From NCBI GenBank assembly GCA_037179515.1, contig JAXCGZ010015113.1:172501-236500 (forward strand): 64,000 nucleotides of DNA, read 5' to 3'. The notes under the pieces were generated by a model. That model made no database searches, was not told where the DNA came from, and worked only from the letters and a program-made list of their open reading frames with translations. Origin of the DNA: Halocaridina rubra (taxonomy: Eukaryota > Arthropoda > Malacostraca > Decapoda > Atyidae). Below, one piece after another: positions 49,901-64,000 of this stretch; the first letter of the stretch is position 1, and the number at the start of each line of letters is the position of its first letter. The position numbers and the translations under genes were made by a program.

Positions 49901-52900
49901 CAAAAAGCCCCTTTACAGGGCACTAGTTTCTTTTTTTATATATGATCGTGACAGGTGAGCCCTAGTCCAAAAAGTCTTTAAACAGGGCTTTAGTGTCTCT
50001 TCTGGTTATCCTGCATTTCCCAACACCAACCCTCCTCATTTATCCTGGCTTGATACCGGCACTGCTTTCGCAGAGGCTGGGTTAAAAATCATTCTGCCAT
50101 TTGAATCGGACATAATGAAGCTGCCTTGAAATATTGGCAGTTGGTGAAGTGGAGGGAAGTCATCTTAGACGATATTTTTTTTTTCTTTTTTGCAGATCTG
50201 ACTTCCTCTTTGGGTTGATTTGCAGCCCTGCATCTATTCCCTGCCAGGTAAGCCCAAGGCCAAAAAGTCTATAAACAGGGCATTAGTTTTTTTCGCAGAG
50301 GCTGGGTTAAAAATCAATCTGCCATTTGAATTGGACATAATGAAGCTGCCTTGAAATATTGGCAGTTGGTGAAGTGGAGGGAAGTCATCTTGAACGATAT
50401 TTTTTTTTTTTTGCAGATTTGACTTCCTCTTTGGGTTGATTTGCAGGCCTGCACCTTTTTCCTGCCAGGTAAGCCCTAGGCCAAAAAGTCCATAAACAGG
50501 GCAATAGTTTTTTATATTATTTTGACAGGTGAGCCTTAGGCTAAAACGCCCCTATACAGGGCACTAGTTTTTTTTATATGATCTTGCCAGGTAAGCTTTA
50601 GGCCAAAAAGTCTATAAACAGGGCAATAGTTTCTTTTTATATGATCCTGACAGGTTAGCCTTAGGCCAAAAAGCCCCTATACAGGCACTAGTTTTTTTTT
50701 ATATGATCCTGACAGGTGAGCCTTAGGCTAAAAAGCCCCTATACAAGGCACTACTTTTTTTATATGATCCTGAGAGGTGAGCCCTAGGCCAAAAAGCCCC
50801 TATACAGGGCACTAGTTTTTTTATATGATCCTGACAGGTGAGCCATGGGCCAAAAAGCCTCTATACAGGGCAAGAGTTTTTTTTTTATATATGATCCTGA
50901 CTTGTGAGCCATGGCCAAAAAGTCTTTAAACAGGGCTTCAGTGTCTTTTCTGGTTATCCTGCATTTTCCAACACCAACCCTCCCTATTTATCCGGGCTTG
51001 GGACCGGCACTGATTTCGCAGAGGCTGGGTTAAAAATCATTCTGCTATTTGAATCGGACATAATGATGCTGCCTTGAAATATTGCCAGTTGGTGAAGTGG
51101 AGGGAAGTCATCTTAGACGATATTAATTTTTTTTTTATTTTTTTTTTTTTTTGCAGATCTGACTTCCTCTTTGGGTTGATTTGCAGCCCTGCATCTTTTT
51201 CCCTGCCAGGTGAGCCCTAGGCCAAAAAGTCTATAAACAGGGCACTAGATTTTTTTATATGATCCTGACAGGTGAGCCTTAAGCTAAAAAGCCCCTATAC
51301 AGGGCACTTGTTTTGTTTTATATGATCCTGCCAGGTAAGCCCTAGGCCAAAAAGTCTATAAACAGGGCACTAGTTTTTTTTTATATGATCCTGACAGGTG
51401 AGCCTTAGGCCAAAAAGTCCCTATACAGGACACTAGTTTCTTTTTTTATATGATCCTGACAGGTGAGCCTTAGGCTAAAAATCCCCTATACAGGACATTA
51501 GTTTTTTTATATGATCCTGACAGGTGAGCCCTAAGCCAAAAAGCCCCTATACAGGGCACTAGTTTTTTTATATGATCCTGACAGGTGAGCCAGGGGCCAA
51601 AAAGCCCCTATACAGGGCACTAGTTTTTTTTATATATATGATCCTGACAGGTGAGTCCTAGGCCAAAAAGTCTTTAATCATGGCTTTAGTGTCTTCTCTG
51701 GTTATCCTGCATTTCCCATCACCAACCCAACCCATTTATCCAGGCTTGGGACCGGCACTGCTTTTGCAGAGGCTGGGTTAAAAATCATTTTACCATTTGA
51801 ATCGGACATAATGAAGCTGCCTTGAAATATTGGCAGTTGGTGACGTGGAGGGAAGTCATCTTAGACGATATTTTTTTTTTTTTTTTGCAGATCTGACTTC
51901 CTCTTTGGGTTGATTTGTAGCCCTGCACCTTTTCCCTGCCAGGTAAGCCCTAGGCCAAAAAGTCTATAAACAGGGCACTAGTTTTTTTCGCAGAGGCTGG
52001 GTTAAAAATCATTCTGCCATTTGAATTGGACATAATGAAGCTGCCTTGAAATATTGGCAGTTGGTGAAGTGTAGGGAAGTCATCTTAGACGATATATTTT
52101 TTTTTTTGACAGATCTGACTTCCTCTTTGGGTTGATTTGCAGGCTTGCACCTTTTTTCTGCCAGGTAAGCCTTAGGCCAAAAAGTCTATAAACAGGTCAC
52201 TAGTTTTTTTTATATGATTTTGACAGGTGAGCCTTAAGCTAAAATGCCGATATACAGGGCACTAGTTTTTTTTTATATGATCCTGACAGGTGAGCCTTAG
52301 GCTAAAAAGCCCCTATACAGGGCACTTGTTTTGTTTTATATGATCTTGCCAGGTAAGCCCTAGGCCAAAAAGTCTATAAACAGGGCAGTAGTTTTTTTTA
52401 TATGATCCTGACAGGTTAGCCTTAGGCCAAAAAGCCCCTATACAGGGCACTAGTTTTTTTTTTTATATGATCCTGACAGGTGAGCCTTAGGCTAAAAAGC
52501 CCCTATACAAGGCACTAGTTTTTTTATATGATCCTGACAGGTGAGCCCTAGGCCAAAAAGCTCCTATACAGGGCTCTAGTTTTTTTTTATATGATCCTGA
52601 CAGGTGAGCCATGGGCCAAAAAGCCCCTATACAGGGCACTAGTTTTTTTTTATATATGATTGTGACAGGTGAGCCCTAGGCCAAAAAGTCTTTAAAGAGG
52701 GCTTTAGTGTCTTTTCTGGTTATCCTGCATTTCCCAACACCAACCCTCCCCATTTATCCGGGCTTGGGACCGGCACTGCTTTCGCAGAGGCTGGGTTAAA
52801 AATCATTCTGCCATTTGAATCGGACATAATGAAACTGCCTTGAAATATTGGCAGTTCGTGAAGAGGAGGGAAGTAATTTTGACGATATATTTTTTTTTTT

Positions 52901-55614
52901 TTTTTTGCAGATCTGACTTCCTCTTTGAGTTGATTTGCAGCCCTGCATCTTTTCCATGCCAGGTAAGCCCTAGGCCAGAAAGTCTATAAACAGGGCATTA
53001 GTTTTTTTCGCAGGGGCTGGGTTAAAAATCATTCTGCCATTTGAATTGGACATAATGAAGCTGCCTTGAAATATTGGCAGTTGGGGAAGTGGAGGGAAGT
53101 CATCTTAGCCGAAATATATATATTTTTTTTTGCAGATCTGACTTCCTCTTTGGGTTGATTTGCAGCCCTGCACCTTTTTCCTGCCAGGTAAGCCATAGGC
53201 CAAAAAGTCCATAAACAGGGCAATAGCTTTTTTTATATTATTTTGACAGGTGAGCCTTAGGCTAAAACGCCCCTATACAGGGCACTAGTTTTTTTTATAT
53301 GAGCTCTCCAGGTAAGCCCTAGGCCAAAAAGTCTATAAACAGGGCAGTAGTTTTTTTTTTATATGATCCTGACAGGTTAGCCTTAGGCCAAAAAGCCCCT
53401 ATACAGGGCACTAGTTTTTTTTTTATATGATCCTGACAGGTGAGCCCTAGGCTAAAAAGCCCCTATACAAGGCACTAGTTTTTTTATATGATCCTGACAG
53501 GTGAGCCCTAGGCCAAAAAGCCCCTATACAGGGCACTAGTTTTTTATATGATCCTGACAGGTGAGCCATGGGCCAAAAAGCCCCTATACAGGGCAAGAGT
53601 TTTTTTTTTATAAATGATCCTGACTTGTGAGCCATAGCCCAAAAAGTCTTTAAACAGGGCTTTAGTGTCTTTTCTGGTTATCCTGCATTTTCCAACACCA
53701 ACCCTCCCTATTTATCCGGGCTTGGGACCGGTACTGCTTTCGCAGATGCTGGGTTAAAAATCATTCTGCCTTTTGAATCGGACATAATGAAGCTGCCTTG
53801 AAATATTGGCAGTTGGTGAAGTGGAGGGAAGTCATCTTAGACGATATTTTTTTTTTTTTTTTTTTTTTGCAAATCTGACTTCCTCTTTGGGTTGATTTGC
53901 AGCCCTGCATCTTTTTCCCTGTCAGGTGAGCCCTAGGCCAAAAAGTCTATAAACAGGGCACTACATTTTTTTATATGATCCTGACAGGTGAGCCTTAAGC
54001 TAAAAAGCCCCTGTACAGGGCACTTGTTTTGTTTCATATGATCCTGCCAGGTAAGCCCTAGGCCAAAAAGTCTATAAACAGTGCAGTAGTTTTTTTTATA
54101 TGATCCTGACAGGTGAGCCTTAGGCCAAAAAGTCCCTATACAGGACACTAGTTTCTTTTTTTATATGATCCTGACAGGTGAGCCTTAGGCTAAAAAGCCC
54201 CTATACAGGGCATTAGTTTTTTTTATATGATCCTGACAGGTGAGCCCTAGGCCTTAAAGCCCATATACAGGGCATTTTTTTTTTATATGATCCTGACAGG
54301 TGAGCCATGGGCCAAAAAGCCCATATACAGATCACTAGTTTTTTTTTTATATATGATCCTGACAGTCCTAGGCCAAAAAGTCTTTAATCATGGCTTTAGT
54401 GTCTTTTCTGGTTATCCTGCATTTCCCAACACCAACCCAACCCATTTATCCGGGCTTGGGACCGGCACTGCTTTCGCAGAGGCTGGGTTAAAAATCATTC
54501 TGCCATTTGAATCGGACATAATGAAGCTGCCTTGAAATATTGGCAGTTGGTGAAGTGAAGGGAAGTCATCTTAGACGATTTTTTTTTTTTCAGATCTGAC
54601 TTCCCCTTTGGGTTGATTTGCAGCCCTGCATCGTTTCCCTGCCAGGTAAGCCCTAGGCCAAAAAGTCTATAAACAGGGCACTAGTTTTTTTTCGCAGAGG
54701 CTGGGTTAAAAATCATTCTGCCATTTCAATCGGACATAATGAAGCTGCCTTGAAATATTGGCAGTTGGTGAAGTGGAGGGAAGTCATCTTAGACGATATT
54801 TTTTTGGGGGGGGGGCAGATCTGACTTCCTCTTTGGGTTGATTTGCAGCCCTGCATCTTTTCCCTGCCAGGTAAGCCCTAGGCCAAAAAGTCTATAAACA
54901 GGGCATTAGTTTTTTTCGCAGAGGCTGGGTTAAAAATCATTCTGCCATTTGAATTGGACATAATGAAGCTGCCTTGAAATATTGGCAGTTGGTGAAGTGG
55001 AGGGATGTCATCTTAGCCGATATATATATTTTTTTTTTGCAGATCTGACTTCCTCTTTGGGTTGATTTGCAGCCCTGCACCTTTTTCCTGCCAGGTAAGC
55101 CCTAGGCCAAAAAGTCCATAAACAGGGCAATAGCTTTTTTTATATTATTTTAACAGGTGAGCCTTAGGCTAAAACCCCCCTATACAGGGAACTAGTTTTT
55201 TTTATATTATCTTGCCAGGTAAGCCCTAGGCCAAAAAGTCTATAAACAGTGCAGTAGTTTTTTTTTAATATGATCCTGACAGGTTAGCCTTAGGCCAAAA
55301 AGCCCCTATACACGGCACTATTTTTTTTTTTTAAATGATCCTGACAGGTGAGCCTTAGGCTAAAAAGCCCCTCTACAAGGCACCAGTTATTTTTATATGA
55401 TCCTGACAGGTGATCCCTAGGCCAAAAATCCCCTATACAGGGCACTAGTTTTTTTTATATGATCCTGACAGGTGAGCCATGTGCCAAAAAGCCCCTATAC
55501 AGGGCAAGAGTTTTTTTTTATATATGATCCAGACAGGTGAGCCCTAGGCCAAAAAGTCTTTAAACAGTTCTTTAGTGTCTTTTCTGGTTATCCTGCATTT
55601 CCCAACACCAACCC
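43780..55614 (+). repeat. Higher-order satellite blocks F-F-s-F-s
   Basis: Spacer positions give F-F-s-F-s blocks at about 43780-46450, 48195-50970 and 50970-53705 (periods 2670, 2775 and 2735). Partial blocks F-F-s lie at 46450-48195 and F-F-s-s at 53705-55615. The second F of each block carries TTTAATCATGGCTTT and, mostly, CCAACCCAACCC where the other F spacers have TTTAAACAGGGCTTT and CCAACCCTCCCC. Confidence 0.85.
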
Positions 55615-58600
55615 TCCCCATTTATCCGGGCTTGGGACCGGCACTGCTTTCGCAGAGGCTGGGTTAAAAATCATTCTGCCTTTTGAATCGGACATAATGA
55701 AGCTGCCTTGAAATATTGGCAGTTGGTGAAGTGGAGGGAAGTTATCTTAGACGATATTTTTTTTTTTTTTTTTCAGATCTGATTTCCTCTTTGGGTTGAT
55801 TTGCAGCCCTGCATCTTTTTCCCTGCCAGGTGAGCCGTAGGCCAAATAGTCTATAAACAGGGCACTAGATTTTTTTATATGATCTTGACAGGTGAGCCTT
55901 AAGCTAAAAAGCCCCTATACAGGGCACTTGTTTTGTTTTATATGATCCTGCCAGGTAAGCCCTAGGCCAAAAAGTCTATAAACAGAACACTAGTTTTTTT
56001 ATATGATCCTGACAGGTGAGCCTTAGGCCAAAAGGTCCCTATACAGGTCACTAGTTTCTTTTTTTATATGATCCTGACAGGTGAGCCTTAGGCCAAAAAG
56101 CCCCTATACAGGGCATTAGTTTTTTTATAAGATCCTGACAGGTGAACCCTAAGCCAAAAAGCCCCTATACAGGGCACTAGTTTTTTTTATATGATCCTGA
56201 CAGGTGAGCCATGGACCAAAAAGCCCATATACAGGGCACTAGTGTTTTTTTTTATATATATGATCCTGACAGGTGAGTCCTAGGCCAAAAAGTCTTTAAT
56301 CATGGCTTTAGTGTCTTTTCTGGTTATCCTGTATTTCCCAACACCAACCAAATCCATTTATCCAGGCTTGGGACCGGCACTGCTTTCGCAAAGGCTGGGT
56401 TAAAAATCATTCTGCCATTTGAATCGGACATAATGAAGCTGCCTTGAAATATTGGCAGTTGGTGAAGTGAAGGGAAGTCATCTTAGACGATTTTTTTTTT
56501 CTTCAGATCTGACTTCCTCTTTGGGTTGATTTGCAGCCCTGCATCTTTTCCCTGACAGGCAAGCCCTAGGCCAAAAAGTCTATAAACAGGGCACTAGTTT
56601 TTTTCGCAGAGGCTGGGTTAAAAACCATTCTGCCATTTGAATCGGACATAATGAAGCTGCCTTGAAATATTGGCAGTTGGTGAAGTGGAGGGAAGTCATC
56701 TTAGACGATATTTTTTTTTTTTTTTGCAGATCTGACTTCCTCTTTGGGTTGATTTGCAGGCCTGTACCTTTTTCCTGCCAGGTAATCCCTATGCCAAAAA
56801 GTTTATAAACAGGGCACTAGCTTTTTTTTATATTATTTTGACAGGTGAGCCTTAGGCTAAAACGCCCCTATACAGGGCACTAGTTTTTTTTATATGATCC
56901 TGACAGGTGAGCCTAAGGCTAAAAAGCCCCTATACAGGGCACTTGTTTTATTTTATATGATCTTGCCAGGTAAGCCCTAGGCCAAAAAGTCTATAAACAG
57001 GGCAGTAGTTTTTTTTGTATGATCCTGACAGTTTAGCCTTAGGCCAAAATGCCCCTATACAGGGCTCTAGTTTTTCTTTTATATGATCCTGACAGGTGAG
57101 CCTTAGCCTAAAAAGCCCCTATACAAGGCACTATTTTTTTTATATGATCCTGACTGGTGAGCCCTAGGCTAAAAAGCTCCTACACAGGCACTAGTTTTTT
57201 TTTATATGATCCTGACAGGTGAGCCATGGGCCAAAAAGCCCATATACAGGGCACTAGTTTTTTTTTTATATATGATCCTGACAGGTGAGCCCTAGGCGAA
57301 AAAGTCTTTAAACAGGGCTTTAGTGTCTTTTCTGGTTATCCTGCATTTCCGAACACCAACCCTCCCCATTTATCCGGGCTTGGGACCGGCACTGCTTTCG
57401 CAGAGGCTGGGTTAAAAAGCATTCTGCCATTTGAATCGGACATAATGAAGCTGTCTTGAAATATTGGCAGTTGGTGAAGTGGAGGGAAGTCATCTTTGAC
57501 GATATTTTTTGTTTCTTTTTTGCAGATCTGACTTCCTCTTTGGGTTGATTTGCAGCCCTGCATCTTTTCCCTGCCAGGTAAGCCCTAGGCTAAAAAGTCT
57601 ATAAACAGGGCACTAGTTTTTTTCGCAGAGGCTGGGTAAAATATCATTCTGCCATTTGAATCGGACATAATGAAGCTGCCTTGAAATATTGGCAGTTGGT
57701 GAAGTGGAGGGAAGTCATCTTAGCCGATATATATATATATATATTTTTTTTGCAGATCTGACTTCCTCTTTGGGTTGATTTGCAGGCTTGCACCTTTTTC
57801 TTGCCAGGTAAGCCCTAGGCCAAAAAGTCTATAAACAGAGCACTAGTTTTTTTTTCGCAGAGGCTGGGTTAAAATCATTCTGCCATTTGAATCGGACATA
57901 ATGAAGCTGCCTTGAAATATTTGCAGTTGGTGAAGTGGAGGGAAGTCATCTTAGACGATTTTTTTTTTTTGGAGATCTGACTTCCTCTTTGGGTTGATTT
58001 GCAGCCCTGCATCTTTTCCCTGCCAGGTAAGCCCTAGGCCAAAAAGTCTATAAACAGGGCACTAGTTTTTTTTTGCAGAGGCTGGGTTAAAAATCATTCT
58101 GCCATTTGAATTGGACATAATGAAGCTGCCTTGAAATATTGGCAGTTGGTGAAGTGGAGGGAAGTCATCTTAGCCGATAAATATATTTTTTTTTTTGCAG
58201 ATCTGACTTCCTCTTTGGGTTGATTTGCAGCCCTGCACCTTTTTCCTGCCAGGTAAGCCCTAGGCCAAAAAGTCCATTAACAGGGCAATAGTTTTTTTAA
58301 TATTGTTTTAACAGGTGAGCCTTAGGCTAAAACGCCCCTATACAGGGCACTAGTTTTTTTTATATGATCTTGCCAGGTAAGCCCTAGGCCAAAAAGTCTA
58401 TAAACAGGGCAGTAGTTTTTTTTAATATGATCCTGACAGGTTAGCTTTAGGCCAAAAAGCCCCTATACAGGGCACTAGTTTTTTTTTTTTAAATGATCCT
58501 GACAGGTGAGCCTTAGGCTAAAAAGCCCCTCTACAAGGCACTAGTTATTTTTATATGATCCTGACAGGTGATCCCTAGGCCAAAAAGCCCCTATACAGGG

Positions 58601-61600
58601 CACTAGTTTTTTTATATGATCCTGACAGGTGAGCCATGTGCCAAAAAGCCCCTATACAGGGCAAGAGTTTTTTTTTATATATGATCCTGACAGGTGAGCC
58701 CTAGGCCAAAAAGTCTTTAAACAGGGCTTTAGTGTCTTTTCTGGTTATCCTGCATTTCCCAACACCAACCCTCCCCATTTATCCGGGCTTGGGACCGGCA
58801 CTGCTTTCGCAGAGGCTGGGTTAAAAATCATTCTGCCATTTGAATCGGACATAATGAAGCTGCCTTGAAATATTGGCAGTTGGTGAAGTGGAGGGAAGTT
58901 ATCTTAGACGATATTTTATTTTTTTTTTTTTTTGCAGATCTGACTTCCTCTTTGGGTTGATTTGCAGCTGTGCATCTTTTTCCCTGCCAGGTGAGCCGTA
59001 GGCCAAAAAGTCTATAAACAGGGCACTAGATTTTTTTATATGATCTTGACAGGTGATCCTTAAGCTAAAAAGCCCCTATACAGGACACTTGTTTTGTTTT
59101 ATATGATCCTGCCAGGTAAGCCCTAGGCCAAAAAGTCTATAAACAGGGCACTAGTTTTTTTATATGATCCTGACAGGTGAGCCTTAGGCCAAAAGGTCCC
59201 TATACAGGTCACTAGTTTCTTTTTTTATATGATCCTGACAGGTGAGCCTTAGGCCAAAAAGCCCCTATACAGGGCATTAGTTTTTTTATAAGATCCTGAC
59301 AGGTGAACCCTAAGCCAAAAAGCCCCTATACAGGGCACTAGTTTTTTTTTATATGATCCTGACAGGTGAGCCATGGACCAAAAAGCCCATATACAGGGCA
59401 CTAGTTTTTTTTTTATATATGATCCTGACAGGTGAGTCCTAGGCCAAAAAGTCTTTAATCATGGATTTAGTGTCTTTTCTGGTTATCCTGTATTTCCCAA
59501 CACCAACCCAACCCATTTATCCAGGCTTGGGACTGGCACTGCTTTCGCAGAGGCTGGGTTAAAAATCATTCTGCCATTTGAATCGGACATAATGAAGCTG
59601 CCTTGAAATATTGGCAGTTGGTGAAGTGAAGGGAAGTCATCTTAGACGATTTTTTTTTCTTCAGATCTGACTTCCTCTTTGGGTTGATTTGCAGCCCTGC
59701 ATCTTTTCCCTGCCAGGTAAGCCCTAGGCCAAAAAGTCGATAAACAGGGCACTAGTTTTTTTTCGCAGAGGCTGGGTTAAAAATCATTCTGCCATTTTAA
59801 TCGGACATAATGAAGCTGCCTTGAAATATTGGCAGTTGGTGAAGTGGAGGGAAGTCATCTTAGACGATATTTTTATTTTTTTTTTGCAGATCTGACTTCC
59901 TCTTTGGGTTGATTTGCAGGCCTGCACCTTTTTCCTGCCAGGTAAGCCCTAGGCCAAAAAGTTTATAAACAGGGCACTAGCTTTTTTTTATATTATTTTG
60001 ACAGGTGAGCCTTAGGCTAAAACGCCCCTATACAGGGCACTAGTTTTTTTTATATGATCCTGTCAGGTGAGCCTAAGGCTAAAAAGCCCCTATACAGGGC
60101 ACTTGTTTTATTTTATATGATCTTGCCAGGTAAGCCCTAGGCCAAAAAGTCTATAAACAGGGCAGTAGTTTTTTTTGTATGATCCTGACAGTTTAGCCTT
60201 AGGCCAAAATGCCCCTATACAGGGCACTAGTTTTTCTTTTATATGATCCTGACAGGTGAGCCTTAGGCTAAAAAGCCCCTATACAAGGCACTAGTTTTTT
60301 TATATGATCCTGACTGGTGAGCCCTAGGCTAAAAAGCTCCTACACAGGCACTAGTTTTTTTTATATGATCCTGACAGGTGAGCCATGGTCCAAAAAGCCC
60401 ATATACAGGGCACTAGTTTTTTTTTTATATATGATCCTGACAGGTGAGCCCTAGGCCAAAAAGCCTTTAAACAGGGCTTTAGTGTCTTTTCTGGTTATCC
60501 TGCATTTCCCAACACCAACCCTCCCCATTTATCCGGGCTTGGGACCGGCACTGCTTTCGCAGAGGCTGGGTTAAAAAGCATTCTGCCATTTGAATCGGAC
60601 ATAATGAAGCTGTCTTGAAATATTGGCAGTTGGTTAAGTGGAGGGAAGTCATCTTTGACGATATTTTTTGTTTCTTTTTTGCAGATCTGACTTCCTCTTT
60701 GGGTTGATTTGCATGCCTGCACCTTTTTCCTGCCAGGTAAGCCCTAGGCCAAAAAGTCTATAAACAGGGCATTAGTTTTTTTTTCGCAGAGGCTGGGTTA
60801 AAAATCATTCTGCCATTTGAATCGGACATAATGAAGCTGACTTGAAATATTGGCAGTTGGTGAAGTGGAGGGAAGTCATCTTAGCCGAAATATTTTTTTT
60901 TTTTTGCAGATCTGACTTCCTCTTTGGGTTGATTTGCAGCCCTGCACCTTTTTCCTGCCAGGTAAGCCGTAGGCCAAAAAGTCCATAAACAGGGCAATAG
61001 CTTTTTTTTATATTATTTTGACAGGTGAGCCTTAGGCTAAAACGCCCCTATACAGGGCACTAGTTTTTTTTATATAATCTTGCCAGGTAAGCCCTAGGCC
61101 AAAAAGTCTATAAACAGTGCAGTAGTTTTTTTTTTATATAATCCTGACAGGTTAGCCTTAGGCCAAAAAGCCCCTATACAGGGCACTAGTTTTTTTTTTA
61201 AATGATCCTGACAGGTGATCCCTAGGCCAAAAAGCCCCTATACAGGCACTAGTTTTTTTATATGATCCTGACAGGTGAGCCATGTGCCAAAAAGCCCCTA
61301 TACAGGGCAAGATTTTTTTTTTTATATATGATCCTGACAGGTGGGCCCTAGGCCAAAAAGTCTTTAAACAGGGCTTTAGTGTCTTTTCTGGTTATCCTGC
61401 ATTTCCCAACACCAACCCTCCCCATTTATCCGGGCTTGGGACCGGCACTGCTTTCGCAGAGGCTGGGTTAAAAATCATTCTGCCATTTGAATCGGACATA
61501 ATGAAGCTGCCTTGAAATATTGGCAGTTGGTGAAGTGGAGGGAAGTTATCTTAGACGATATTTATTTTATTTTATTTTTTTGCAGATCTGACTTCCTCTT

Positions 61601-64000
61601 TGGGTTGATTTGCAGCCCTGCACCTTTTTCCCTGCCAGGTGAGCCGTAGGCCAAAAAGTCTGTAAACAGGGCACTAGATTTTTTTATATGATCCTGACAG
61701 GTGAGCCTTAAGCTAAAAATCCAATATACAGGGCACTTGTTTTGTTTTTTTGTATGATCCTGCCAGGTAAGCCCTAGGCCAAAAAGTCTATAAACAGGGC
61801 ACTAGTTTTTTTATATGATCCTGACTGGTGAGCCTTAGGCCAAAAAGTCCCTATACATTACACTAGTTTCTTTTTTTATATGATCCTGACAGGTGAGCGT
61901 TAGGCTAAAAAGCCCCTATACAGGGCATTAGTTTTTTTTATATGATCCTGACAGGTGAGCCCTAAGCCAAAAAGCCCCTATACAGGGCGCTAGTTTTTTT
62001 TTATATGATCCTGACAGGTGAGCCATGGGCCTAAAAGCCCATATACAGGGCACTAGTTTTTTTTTTATATATTATCCTGACAGGTGAGTCCTAGGCCAAA
62101 AAGTCTTTAATCATGGCTTTAGTGTCTTTTCTGGTTATCCTGTATTTCCCAACACCAACCCAACCCTTTTATCCAGGCTTGGGACCGGCACTGCTTTCGC
62201 AGAGGCTGGGTTAAAAATCATTCTTCCATTTGAATCGGACATAATGAAGCTGCCTTGAAATATTGGCAGTTGGTGAAGTGAAGGGAAGTCATCTTAGACG
62301 ATTTTTTTTTTTTCAGATCTGACTTCCTCTTTGGGTTGATTTGCAGCCCTGCATCTTTTCCCTGCCAGGTAAGCCCTAGGCCAAAAAGTCTATAAACAGG
62401 GCACTAGTTTTTTTTTCGCAGAGGCTGGGTTAAAAATCATTCTGCCATTTGAATCGGACATAATGAAGCTGCCTTGAAATATTGGCAGTTGGTGAAGTGG
62501 AGGGAAGTCATCTTAGACGATATTTTTTTTTTTTTTTTTGCAGATCTGACTTCCTCTTTGGGTTGATTTGCAGGCCTGCACCTTTTTCCTGCCAGGTAAG
62601 CCCTAGGCCAAAAAGTTTATAAACAGGGCACTAGCTTTTTTATTATATGATTTTGACAGGTGAGCCTTAGGCTAAAACGCCCCTATACAGGGCACTAGTT
62701 TTTTTTTATATGATCCTGACAGGTGAGCCTTAGGCTAAAAAGCCCCTATACAGGGCACTTGTTTTATTTTATATGATCTTGCCAGGTAAGCCCTAGGCCA
62801 AAAAGTCTATAAACAGGGCAGTAGTTTTTTTTATATGATCCTGACAGGTTAGCCTTAGGCCAAAATGCCCCTATACAGGGCACTAGTTTTTCTTTTATAT
62901 GATCCTGACAGGTGAGCCTTAGGCTAACAAACCCCTATGCAAGGCACTAGTTTTTTTTATATGATCCTGACAGGTGAGCCCAAGGCTAAAAAGCTCCTAC
63001 ACAGGCACTAGTTTTTTTTATATGATCCTGACAGGTGAGCCATGGGCCAAAAAGCCCATATACAGGGCACTAGTTTTTTTTTTATATATGATCCTGACAG
63101 GTGAGCCCTAGGCCAAAAAGTCTTTAAACAGGGCTTTAGTGTCTTTTCTGGTTATCCTGCATTTCCGAACACCAACCCTCCCCATTTATCCGGGCTTGGG
63201 ACCGGCACTGCTTTCGCAGAGGCTGGGTTAAAAATCATTCTGCCATTTGAATCGGACATAATGAAGCTGCCTTGAAATATTGGCAGTTGGTGAAGTGGAG
63301 GGAAGTCATCTTTGACGATATTTTTTGTTTCTTTTTTGCAGATCTGACTTCCTCTTTGGGTTGATTTGCAGCCCTGCATCTTTTCCCTGCCAGGTAAGCC
63401 CTAGGCCAAAAAGTCTATAAACAGGGCACTAGTTTTTTTCGCAGAGGCTGGTTAAAATATCATTCTGCCATTTGAATCGGACATAATGAAGCTGCCTTGA
63501 AATATTGGCAGTTGGTGAAGTGGAGGGAAGTCATCTTAGCCGATATATATATATATATATAATATATATTATATATTTTTTTTTTTGCAGATCTGACTTC
63601 CTCTTTGGGTTGATTTGCAGGCTTGCACCTTTTTCCTGCCAGGTAAGCCCTAGGCCAAAAAGTCTATAAACAGGGCACTAGTTTTTTTTCGCAGAGGCTG
63701 GGTTAAAATCATTCTGCCATTTGAATCGGACATAATGAAGCTGCCTTGAAATATTGGCAGTTGGTGAAGTGGAGGGAAGTCATCTTAGACGATATTTTTT
63801 TTTTTTTTTTTTTTTTTTGCAGATCTGACTTCCTCTTCGGGTAGATTTGCAGGCTTGCACCTTTTTCCTGCCAGGTAAGCCCTAGGCCAAAAAGTTTATA
63901 AACAATGCACTAGCTTTTTTTTATATGATTTTGACAGGTGAGCCTTAGGCCAAAACACCCCTATAGAGGGCACTAATTTTTTTTATATGATCCTGACAGG
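55615..64000 (+). repeat. Three further higher-order blocks, the last cut by the window edge
   Basis: Blocks start at about 55615, 58760 and 61400. The first is F-F-s-F-s-s-s (3145 bp), the second F-F-s-F-s (2640 bp), and the third F-F-s-F-s-s and continuing. Shared private variants confirm register: AAAGGTCCCTATACAGGTCA at 56035 and 59195, ATAAGATCCTGACAGGTGAA at 56127 and 59288, and AAAATGCCCC at 57047, 60207 and 62863. This end of the array is the most homogeneous by eye. Confidence 0.85.

Overview
The window looks like nuclear DNA of an arthropod, most probably a decapod crustacean. It has AT-rich, intron-bearing genes, long (TA)n, (TC)n and (TAA)n microsatellites, several tRNA- or 5S-derived SINE families, and LINE, Ty3/gypsy and MITE debris. 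The crustacean call is an inference from this repeat landscape and from protein similarity; I could not search a database.

Region 1 (1-10 kb, minus strand). Six coding exons of HAUS1, an augmin (microtubule-branching) subunit, run from 5309 down to 500 and continue off the left edge. About 1.1 kb upstream on the same strand is an uninterrupted 208-codon divergent Ran-family GTPase. Between 8.4 and 9.35 kb lie two foldback repeats.

Region 2 (10-18.4 kb). This is a nest of transposons. Tandemly duplicated 3' ends of a jockey/CR1-like LINE (minus strand) are interrupted once by a plus-strand LINE fragment. A longer LINE copy is split by a complete 5,038-bp Ty3/gypsy element (12780-17817) with one intact 1336-codon gag-pol frame, LTRs that read as identical and a perfect 5-bp target duplication (ACAAT).

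Region 3 (18.4-32.8 kb). Dispersed repeats: a TA-flanked palindrome, a CpG-rich 1.49-kb inverted-repeat transposon, a 230-bp loopless palindrome, a hAT MITE with 8-bp duplication, a mariner MITE, two tRNA-SINE families, a 5S rRNA-tRNA composite SINE and many microsatellites. Within this region, on the minus strand, two exon-like segments (26416-26273 and 24893-24789) join in phase to give an 83-residue secreted peptide with a signal sequence and six cysteines spaced somewhat like eclosion hormone. It is the most gene-like unannotated item here.

Region 4 (32.87-64.0 kb and beyond). One head-to-tail complex satellite fills almost half the window. It has about 62-bp monomers, a spacer of up to about 240 bp present in about 57 copies in long (F) or short (s) form, and a higher-order grammar F-F-s-F-s with a period near 2.65-2.8 kb (longer where extra short units are inserted). 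The second F unit of each block carries its own diagnostic variants. Each monomer contains a T-run followed by CAG/GTRAG, which resembles fused 3' and 5' splice sites (a recursive-splicing ratchet point). No convincing protein gene lies inside the array.
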